A DNA stretch of 6,928 bases from Bacteroidales bacterium (GTDB lineage Bacteria > Bacteroidota > Bacteroidia > Bacteroidales > JAAUTT01): contig JAAUTT010000235.1 in NCBI GenBank assembly GCA_012031335.1, forward strand, positions 1 to 6,928, given 5' to 3'. A program made the position numbers and the translations under genes. Under the pieces are notes generated by a model. That model ran no database searches. It saw only the letters and a list, made by a program, of their open reading frames with translations, and was not told where the DNA came from. Shown here one piece after another: positions 1 to 5,224 of the stretch. The first letter of the stretch is position 1, and each line of letters opens with the position of its first letter.

Positions 1-13
1 GAGATCATGGTGA

Positions 14-2965
14 GCTGGTCTTTCGCACGGCGATGGGAGCAATACTGCTGATGCCACCACCTCTGGAGCAAACTGGAGTGCAGGAGACTGGGTTCATTTT
101 GCCCTGTTGGTAGACAAGAGTAGCGGTACCTGCCATATTTATGTCGATGGAGTAAACCGAAGCAGCAGTACTTCAATTTATAGTGGTTTTAATACCAGCA
201 ATAACCTGTTACTTGGCAGAAGCCTGGATGAGACACAAGCCTGGGCATATATGGACGATGTACATGTTTATAATTGCCTGTTGACCACCACGCAGATCAA
301 TACGGTGATGAACACGTTTAACTCACCTGTTTTTGCATCCACTCCTTCAGTTCCACAAAACCTTGTTGCCGAAGTAATTTCATCTACGCGGATAGATCTC
401 AGATGGGGAGACTCAGATACCGAGACCGGCTATACCCTTGAACGTACTACAGTATCGGGTAACTGGACAGGCGCCACCACCTATAGTCCTTCGGCCAATG
501 AGGTTAGCTATTCAAACACCGGACTAACCCCGGGAACGACCTACTATTACAGGATAAAAGCCAACAACGGGAACGGAAGCAGTGGCTATAGCAATATAGC
601 CACTGGCACCGCTTCGTCTTCGAGTTATACCCTAAGTATCACTACCCCGGTTCATGGGACAATTTCGGCCAATCCCTCGGGCCCATCCTATGTATCAGGG
701 ACAACGGTAAGCCTGAGCGCTACACCGGAACCTGGTTACCAGTTTGCAGGGTGGACCGAAGCACTCACAGGGACAACGAACCCAGTCAATCTGGTGATGA
801 ATGGCGACAAGACAGTTGGAGCGACCTTTACGGCCCTACCCAGCTACACGTTAACAATCAATACCCCTGCCAATGGCACGATCACAGCCAGTCCCGCAGG
901 ACCCACATATGTATCAGGGACCACAGTAAGCCTTACGGCGAGCCCTTCACCCGGGTTCCAGTTTACGGGCTGGACAGGTGCTGCGACAGGAACGCAGAGT
1001 CAGGTCAATATACAGATGAACGGAAACAAGACGGTTGGAGCGACCTTTGTAGCTACTACAAACCAGAGCCCTTATGGAAGCAGTCCCATGACCATACCAG
1101 GGAAGATAGAGGTGGAGGACTATGATATTGGAGGATTGGATACCGCCTATTATGATACTACACCTGGAAATGAAGCCCACGACGGTTACCGGGAGTCGGA
1201 GAGCGTTGATGTTCATGCCTCAGGAGATAATGGTTCGCCAGTAATAGGCTGGACTTATGATGGAGAATGGATGGAATACACGGTTAATGTTACGGCAGGA
1301 ACTTATAACATCATAGCGCGTATCACATCACCCAATAGTGGAACCAATTTAAAGCTCTATCTTGATGGGACGCTTGTGGGATCGATGCCCATCACCAATA
1401 CAGGAGGCTTTTTCAACTGGCAAAATGATACATTGAAGAATGTCACCCTCATGGGAGGTAACAACAGGATTTTGCGGGCAGAGATATCAGGTATGACAGG
1501 GGATTCCAATTTTGACATTAACTGGATCCAATTTGAAACTATTGGAAATCAGGTCCCTAAGGCAACCAATGTATATTTAATAGATAACTCCCCATCCTCA
1601 ACGACTTGGCGAACATATTACACTTATACTGACTCAGAAAATGATACTGAGGGAGCATCTGTATTTACATGGTATTATGTGGCAGATACAATTACAGGTA
1701 CTCCTTCACAAATTTCACGTCCGAATAATAAATTTTATACTGTTCCGAAAGGGTTATCTGGAAACTACTTCAGAGTATCAGTAACACCGGTTGCAACCTC
1801 CGGATCATTAACCGGCATTCCTTCTTTTTCAAAATGGTATATGGGTATAAACTATAATCTAAACAGGCCAGCTCATCCAAGCTACACAGATTTGTCAACT
1901 ACTTCGGTAAAGTTACATTGGGAGGATTCTACAACAAATGAAAATCATTTCAGGGTTTTACGGAAGTTACCCACTGAAACCTACTTTACACAAATTGCAG
2001 AACTTGATCCCAATATTACGGAGTATACTGATAATGGACTTAGTCCCCAGACTACATATAATTATCAGATTGTTGCTACTCACCCATTGTTTAGTTATGG
2101 GTATAGTGAAATATTAACCATAACAACTTTGGGGGCATCCGGTCCTTCGCCGGCAAATTTAAAGACTAAAACAAAGACACCAACCAGTATTTCGCTGAAT
2201 TGGGGATATGAATCTGAAGATCATGCCGGTTTTTATGTAAAAAGAGGTACAGGAGAATCTGCTGAGGGTCTAATTGCCACTCTTGCGGCATCAGAACGGA
2301 ACTATACGGATGATAATGTAGTTCCCAATACCACATATAACTACAGAGTTGAAGCATATAAAAGTGGGGGAGCAACTACTACCACTGCTGTCTTAAATGT
2401 TACAACACCTGACGCACAGACATTTGTAGAGCAATACAATGGAAATATAGCAGCAATTGAATGGGGTACCGTTAACAATAATGCTTTAGAAACCTCTGTG
2501 GAGACCCGGCGTTACGATTTTGGTTATGATGCTCTTAACAGGTTAACAAGTTCAGCATTTAAAACCAAAAACCCCACAACCGGATTATGGATCGAAAGTG
2601 GAGGATGGAACGAAACAGGTTTTGATTATGATTTAAATGGAAATATAAAGGCATTGCAGCGTGTAAAGATATTAAGCGGACTCCCTAAAACTATAGATTT
2701 ATTGGAATATGGGTATAAGGATGAAAATTCTAACCAATTAATCAAGGTATCTGATTTTACAGGTAATGATTATGGGTTTAAGGATGGAGCAAATGAAACC
2801 GACGAATATCTTTATGACAATAATGGTAACCTTAGAGAAGATAAGAATAAGAAAATTACATCCATAAAATATAATTTATTAAATTTACCCGAAGAAATTA
2901 CGTTCTTTGACGGTTCCAAGGTAAAATATATTTACGATGCCACCGGAGCCAAACTGCAAAGATAA
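14..2965 (+). CDS. RHS protein N-terminal fragment: LamG, FN3, InlB repeats, CBM6, FN3, YD repeats
   Basis: This frame is open from base 14; the first possible start is TTG at 107, but coding similarity runs upstream of it, so 107 is not the true start. Residues below count from 107. Residues 1-75, plus about 30 codons upstream, form the end of a LamG/concanavalin-like domain (GDWVHFALLVDKSSG, IYVDGVNR). Residues 80-170 are FN3 (LTPGTTYYYRIKA). Residues 174-319 are two 73-residue InlB-B-type repeats (GYQFAGWT, GATF). Residues 323-477 resemble CBM6 (KIEVEDYD, GEWMEYTVNVTAGTY, NFDINWIQFE). Residues 480-585 look like a bacterial Ig-like domain (TYTDSENDTEG, VTPVA). Residues 586-673 and 676-768 are FN3. 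From 769 come RHS/YD repeats (FGYDALNRLTSS, FDYDLNGNI, YLYDNNGNL, YIYDATGAKLQ). It stops early at TAA 2963-2965 through a frameshift. The role is inferred to be display and carbohydrate binding ahead of a toxin-bearing RHS tip. Confidence 0.85.
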   Translation, partial: AGLSHGDGSNTADATTSGANWSAGDWVHFALLVDKSSGTCHIYVDGVNRSSSTSIYSGFNTSNNLLLGRSLDETQAWAYMDDVHVYNCLLTTTQINTVMNTFNSPVFASTPSVPQNLVAEVISSTRIDLRWGDSDTETGYTLERTTVSGNWTGATTYSPSANEVSYSNTGLTPGTTYYYRIKANNGNGSSGYSNIATGTASSSSYTLSITTPVHGTISANPSGPSYVSGTTVSLSATPEPGYQFAGWTEALTGTTNPVNLVMNGDKTVGATFTALPSYTLTINTPANGTITASPAGPTYVSGTTVSLTASPSPGFQFTGWTGAATGTQSQVNIQMNGNKTVGATFVATTNQSPYGSSPMTIPGKIEVEDYDIGGLDTAYYDTTPGNEAHDGYRESESVDVHASGDNGSPVIGWTYDGEWMEYTVNVTAGTYNIIARITSPNSGTNLKLYLDGTLVGSMPITNTGGFFNWQNDTLKNVTLMGGNNRILRAEISGMTGDSNFDINWIQFETIGNQVPKATNVYLIDNSPSSTTWRTYYTYTDSENDTEGASVFTWYYVADTITGTPSQISRPNNKFYTVPKGLSGNYFRVSVTPVATSGSLTGIPSFSKWYMGINYNLNRPAHPSYTDLSTTSVKLHWEDSTTNENHFRVLRKLPTETYFTQIAELDPNITEYTDNGLSPQTTYNYQIVATHPLFSYGYSEILTITTLGASGPSPANLKTKTKTPTSISLNWGYESEDHAGFYVKRGTGESAEGLIATLAASERNYTDDNVVPNTTYNYRVEAYKSGGATTTTAVLNVTTPDAQTFVEQYNGNIAAIEWGTVNNNALETSVETRRYDFGYDALNRLTSSAFKTKNPTTGLWIESGGWNETGFDYDLNGNIKALQRVKILSGLPKTIDLLEYGYKDENSNQLIKVSDFTGNDYGFKDGANETDEYLYDNNGNLREDKNKKITSIKYNLLNLPEEITFFDGSKVKYIYDATGAKLQR
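626..1063 (+). repeat. Two tandem 219-bp (73-codon) InlB-B-type repeats
   Basis: Unit 1 starts at 626 (YTLSI) and unit 2 at 845 (YTLTI). Conserved words recur at exactly 219 bases: TATGTATCAGGGA at 689 and 908, and GAC(A/G)GTTGGAGCGACCTTT at 811 and 1030. Each unit has the pattern YTL-TP-G-I-A-P-G-P-YVSGTTVSL-A-P-G(Y/F)QF-GWT-G-NPV/SQV-N-MNG-KTVGATF. This is typical of divergent InlB B-repeat domains on bacterial surface proteins. The identity at DNA level suggests a fairly recent duplication. Confidence 0.85.
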
Positions 2966-3036
2966 GCACACCAGCAGGAGAACAGCTACCATACTGATTA
3001 CTGTGGGAGTTGAATTTCAGGTACTTCTGTGAATAA

Positions 3037-3420
3037 AAGCTAAGCCAGATACATACCGATGAAGGAGCAGTGACTTTTAACGATCAGGGTGTTGGAATGT
3101 ACACTTACTTTTTGAAGGACCATTTGGGTAATACAAGGGTGGTTATTGACCAGAATAAAACAGTGCAGCAAAAAACGGATTATTATCCTTTTGGAGGAAC
3201 CGCCTGGATAGGTAGTAATTCATCGGGAAACAAGTATTTGTATAATGGTAAAGAGTTACAGAATGATGCCTTTGATCTGAATGGTGATGATATAAACGAT
3301 GTAGCGCTGGATTGGTACGATTCGGCGCCAGGTTCTATGACCCACAGATTGGAAGGTGGCATGCACCAGATCCAATGGCTGAATTGTATTTCAATGCTTC
3401 ACCTTATCATTATTGTTTGA
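3037..3420 (+). pseudogene. RHS core fragment (KDHLGNTRVV region), frame-broken on both sides
   Basis: Frame 1 opens after TAA 3034-3036 and reads KLSQIHTDEGAVTFND, then GMYTYFLKDHLGNTRVV, TDYYPFGG and KYLYNGKELQ, ending in ALDWYD near base 3320. These are the conserved signatures of the last third of the Bacteroidota RHS core. A GTG at 3070 is the only plausible internal start, but the fragment is not an independent gene: its upstream part continues from the 14-2965 frame. Beyond about 3320 this frame is noise up to TGA 3418-3420, because the true protein continues in frame 3 as FGARFYDPQIGRWHAPDP. Inserting one T in the GATTC at 3319-3323 would join the two parts. Confidence 0.75.
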
Positions 3421-4187
3421 ATAATCCTTTGAGGTATATAGATCCAACTGGAATGCTTACAACTGAGGAGATGGTTCAAGATGCATGGAGTCGAACATTA
3501 CCTGGCACAAATAGAAGTTTTTATTACAATGATGAAGATCCTCCCAAGAAAGAAAATCAAAAGCCTCAAGGTATACCTGACCTACCTACAACAATTTCTG
3601 AACTAATAGATCAAGTAGGAGAAAGTATTTCAGACTTCTTTGGATGGAACGTAGATTCTAAGAACCCTGCTAATAGGGACAAGTTAGAAAAGGGACAACA
3701 AAATGTTGAACAAGCTATAGTTGTAATTGAAACTACAAATGGGATATTATCATTGGTAGTTCCGGCTTCTAGTGTAGCTGAGTTAATGTCAAAAATTGAG
3801 AAAGGACATGGAAACCAAGCTTTAGCATCAGTTCCTTTTGTTGTTTTAGATTTTGTACCTGGAGGTAACGCAGGTAAAGGAGTAAAAACTTTTGCAAAAT
3901 TTAAGGTTTTATATGGCAAAGCAGGTAAAGGTAATGCTTGGCATCATATAGTTGAACAACATGCCGATAATGTTGCTAAGTTTGGCGCAGAAATGATTCA
4001 CAATATTGATAATTTGATTAAGATACCTGCAGGGAAAGGATCAATACATGCAAAAATTACAGGGTATTACAATTCTAATTTCCCTGGTACTAATACCAAA
4101 GTAAGAGATTTTGTTCGAACTCTAAGTTTTGAAGATCAGTATAAATTTGGAATGGATGTGTTAAAAAGATTCGGATGGACACCTTGA
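3312..4187 (+). CDS. RHS C-terminal toxin fragment, putative WHH (HNH/Endo VII-fold) nuclease
   Basis: The open frame begins at TTG 3312, but homology enters at about 3320, so this is the 3' part of the RHS gene. Counting from 3312, residues 4-47 are the RHS core end (FGARFYDPQIGRWHAPDP, LNNPLRYIDPTG), the usual junction with the variable toxin. Residues 50-190 are a linker with a hydrophobic stretch at 135-159 and a pretoxin-like VLDFVPGGNAGKG at 179-190. Residues 200-291 are the toxin. W210-H211-H212 in NAWHHIVEQ, N231/N234 in IHNIDNLIKIP, H246 in GSIHAKI and YY252-253 precede a conserved-looking RDFVRTLSFEDQYKFG tail. This H-H...N...H layout fits HNH/Endonuclease VII toxins such as the WHH group. 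Nuclease activity on DNA is inferred; the exact family name is recall, not a search. The region is intact and AT-rich. Confidence 0.75.
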   Translation: MVRFGARFYDPQIGRWHAPDPMAELYFNASPYHYCLNNPLRYIDPTGMLTTEEMVQDAWSRTLPGTNRSFYYNDEDPPKKENQKPQGIPDLPTTISELIDQVGESISDFFGWNVDSKNPANRDKLEKGQQNVEQAIVVIETTNGILSLVVPASSVAELMSKIEKGHGNQALASVPFVVLDFVPGGNAGKGVKTFAKFKVLYGKAGKGNAWHHIVEQHADNVAKFGAEMIHNIDNLIKIPAGKGSIHAKITGYYNSNFPGTNTKVRDFVRTLSFEDQYKFGMDVLKRFGWTP

Positions 4188-4510
4188 AAAATATTTTTAT
4201 TGAGGATGCGATATCGCATGGGAATGCAATTCTTATTGGAGAGAATAAAAAAGCTAATAAGATGCATAAAAAATTGATGGCTTATTACGAAATGAATAAA
4301 AAGGATAGTGCGATCTCTCAGCTATATTTAGAGAATCTTACGCATCCTAATGAGAGTGTTAGGATTTGGAGTGCAACCTTCTTACTTAAAACAAATCCAA
4401 ATAAAGCAGTAGAAACGCTAACTGAATTATCTCAGAGTAGTTCTATATTTGGTCTAAGTGCGAAAAGTATTTTAATAATGTGGAATAATGGACAGTTGGA
4501 GTTATTATAA
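4175..4510 (+). CDS. Putative immunity protein, DUF2019-like HEAT-repeat fold
   Basis: This 111-residue cytoplasmic protein has no signal peptide. ATG 4175 lies inside the toxin gene and overlaps its end by 13 bases, so the pair is probably translationally coupled; there is no Shine-Dalgarno sequence, as usual in Bacteroidota. Residues 1-40 are helical (FIEDAISHGNAILIGENKKANK). Residues 46-85 have the HEAT-like pattern L-L-HPNESVRIWSATFLL...P-KAVETLTEL, followed by GLSAKSILIMW at 93-103. This resembles DUF2019 proteins, which I recall as frequent neighbours of polymorphic toxins. The role is inferred from position directly after an RHS toxin, the small size and the fold: it would bind and block the WHH nuclease in the producer cell. 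It is intact even though the carrier gene is frame-broken. Confidence 0.75.
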   Translation: MDTLKNIFIEDAISHGNAILIGENKKANKMHKKLMAYYEMNKKDSAISQLYLENLTHPNESVRIWSATFLLKTNPNKAVETLTELSQSSSIFGLSAKSILIMWNNGQLELL

Positions 4511-4575
4511 ATATGTTACCCCCTGCTGCCCGTAGTTTGCAATAACATTTACCCGTTAGCGCGCATGTTCGGCAG

Positions 4576-4630
4576 AAATGCAGGAGCGCGATTGTATCGC
4601 GTTCCTTTCTTAACCGGCATTTGTAATGCC
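4576..4630 (+). repeat. Pair of hairpins sharing a TGT triloop (REP-like or 3' UTR structure)
   Basis: Hairpin A has an 11-bp stem, 4582-4592 with 4596-4606, containing one G-T wobble and a TGT loop. Hairpin B has a perfect 6-bp stem, 4616-4621 with 4625-4630, also with a TGT loop. AAATGC at 4576-4581 can also pair with GCATTT at 4617-4622, giving an alternative fold that encloses hairpin A. There is no coding sequence. The element lies between the immunity stop and the terminator. It could be a repetitive extragenic palindrome, the 3' UTR of the toxin-immunity mRNA, or a remnant of a mobile-element end. Confidence 0.5.
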
Positions 4631-4688
4631 AATTATTCGCTATCGCTCATGAGAAAAGTTGCGAAGCAAGAAAATAGATAAAGCAGAG

Positions 4689-4716
4689 AACCGGGGCAAC
4701 TCGGTTTTTTGTTTTT
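4689..4716 (+). terminator. Intrinsic terminator for the toxin-immunity transcript
   Basis: AACCGG (4689-4694) pairs with TCGGTT (4701-4706), including one G-T pair, around a 6-base loop. It is followed by a T-rich run to 4716 broken by a single G. It lies between convergent genes, and the T tract overlaps the TAA stop of the XRE gene on the minus strand. Read on the minus strand, the hairpin is followed only by a weak pyrimidine run, so the + direction is favoured. Confidence 0.7.
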
Positions 4717-5065
4717 ACGAGGCTAACTGTTGTATTTTGCGTTTAGTGATAAACGCATCCAGGAATATCTTAACTACACTGCGGTCTTGTTCCGGCAGTT
4801 TTTCGATAATTTTAAACTGGTTAAGGAGTTCTTTATCTGTAAGTGTATTGCCGGCCAGCTCGTCAGAGGAGCCGTTCATCAGGAAATCGGAAGACACTTC
4901 CAGGGCATTGGCCAGCTTGGCCAACACATCGGCCGAGGGCTGCGCACCTTTTTCCTCGTACCTTCCGATTTGGGAATAATGCACCCCGATAGCATTTGCC
5001 AGGTCGCTCTTTGAGAAACCTTTTTCCAGCCGTGCTTTTTTTAACCTTTCGCTAAAAGTCGTCAT
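4715..5065 (-). CDS. XRE-family helix-turn-helix transcriptional regulator
   Basis: This is a 116-residue DNA-binding protein. Residues 4-62 form a Cro/C1-type HTH_3 domain (FSERLKKARLEKGFSKSDLA, IGVHYSQIGRYEEKG, PSADVLAKLANALEVSSDFL). Residues 76-116 are a helical tail (LLNQFKIIEKL, FLDAFITKRKIQQLA) of a kind I associate with Bacteroidota mobile-element regulators, probably for dimerisation. The start chosen is ATG at 5065. An ATG at 5137 is in frame, but its extra 24 residues match nothing I recognise and would cover the -7 box at 5092-5099. The gene is divergent from the primase across a 159-base gap with inverted repeats, so it most likely represses itself and the primase operon. It is convergent with the toxin-immunity pair. 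Confidence 0.88.
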   Translation of the reverse strand: MTTFSERLKKARLEKGFSKSDLANAIGVHYSQIGRYEEKGAQPSADVLAKLANALEVSSDFLMNGSSDELAGNTLTDKELLNQFKIIEKLPEQDRSVVKIFLDAFITKRKIQQLAS

Positions 5066-5075
5066 TTTGCGCAAA
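5066..5075. promoter_or_regulatory. Perfect palindrome TTTGCGCAAA at the XRE start
   Basis: This 10-base perfect palindrome abuts the XRE start codon (5063-5065) and lies in its short 5' leader. It shares a GCG core with the palindrome at 5194-5205 on the primase side. It could be a second class of protein-binding site or a translational control element. Confidence 0.35.
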
Positions 5076-5078
5076 TAA

Positions 5079-5161
5079 TTTATTAACAGTGCAAATATAT
5101 AAATAACGCACGTTTTTAAATGGTTTTGTGTGCGCATTGTTAATAAAGTTTGCTAACATTG
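5079..5161. promoter_or_regulatory. Three related operator-like sites, TTTnnTAACAnTG
   Basis: TTTATTAACAGTGC (5079-5092, +) and TTTATTAACAATGC (5147-5134, minus) are inverted copies that differ at one of 14 bases. A third, looser copy, TTTGCTAACATTG (5149-5161, +), sits back to back with the second and makes an imperfect palindrome across 5135-5161. They lie between divergent XRE and primase genes. The first touches the XRE -7 box. They are the best candidates for XRE operators; binding is inferred. Confidence 0.5.
5092..5120 (-). promoter_or_regulatory. Candidate Bacteroidota-type promoter for the XRE gene
   Basis: On the minus strand, TATATTTG (5099 to 5092) matches the Bacteroidota -7 consensus TAnnTTTG. 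A weak -33-like TTTA (5120 to 5117) lies 17 bases upstream. Transcription would start near 5085, about 20 bases before the ATG at 5065. The -7 box touches the end of the inverted-repeat arm at 5079-5092, which fits autorepression. Confidence 0.5.
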
Positions 5162-5193
5162 TTTGGTTGTTTTTGCGTGTTTGTTTTATTTTG

Positions 5194-5205
5194 TGCGTAA
5201 ACGCA
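5194..5205. promoter_or_regulatory. Inverted repeat TGCGT-AA-ACGCA upstream of primase
   Basis: The 5-base arms are perfect around an AA centre, 19 bases before the primase ATG. This is where a repressor would block transcription or early elongation of the primase operon. No convincing TAnnTTTG box is visible on the + strand here; the nearest is TATTTTG at 5187-5193 with TTTG at 5162-5165. Confidence 0.4.
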
Positions 5206-5224
5206 AATAAAATATTTATCAACA

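Larger units (their letters stand above)
3..4187 (+). pseudogene. Frameshifted RHS/YD-repeat polymorphic toxin gene, 5' end outside window
   Basis: Three frame fragments together read as one multidomain protein of about 1,390 codons. Bases 3-29 give a LamG strand ending LVFRT in frame 3. Frame 2 (14-2965) carries the adhesin-type domains and the first YD repeats. Frame 1 (about 3037-3320) carries the KDHLGNTRVV core. Frame 3 (about 3320-4187) carries the core end and the toxin. Homology continues across each break with nothing else lost, as expected for small indels in one gene. The breaks near 29, 2960 and 3319 are each explained by one missing base in a homopolymer (GG, AAA, TT). I see this directly; whether the cause is decay or sequencing error cannot be decided here. 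RHS proteins of this type normally carry a C-terminal toxin released inside a competitor cell. The secretion route is not visible because the N-terminus is missing. Confidence 0.8.

Noticed and set aside
626..1063. CRISPR-like or other non-coding repeat array
   Set aside because: There are only two units with a 219-base period in perfect codon phase, so they are protein-domain repeats.
3312..3320. TTG 3312 as a native start for a stand-alone toxin protein
   Set aside because: Sequence directly after it is the interior of the RHS core (FGARFYDP) and joins without loss to the fragment upstream, so this is a frame break rather than a gene start.
947..3919. Minus-strand frames at 947-1216, 2166-2375 and 3611-3919, and plus-strand frame 751-1125
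   Set aside because: They are shadows of the RHS gene, whose domains are clear in the other frame.
4511..4714. Small RNA or tRNA gene in the intergenic region
   Set aside because: The hairpins do not form a cloverleaf, and no promoter or known RNA family signature is visible. Only the terminator and hairpins are supported.
4659..5014. Plus-strand open frames at 4659-4979 and 4730-5014
   Set aside because: They lie opposite the well-supported XRE gene and their translations show no domain.
5066..5137. Longer XRE protein starting at ATG 5137 on the minus strand
   Set aside because: The additional 24 residues match no known XRE sequence that I recognise, and the stretch contains the likely -7 box and operator arms. 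ATG 5065 gives a normal N-terminus.
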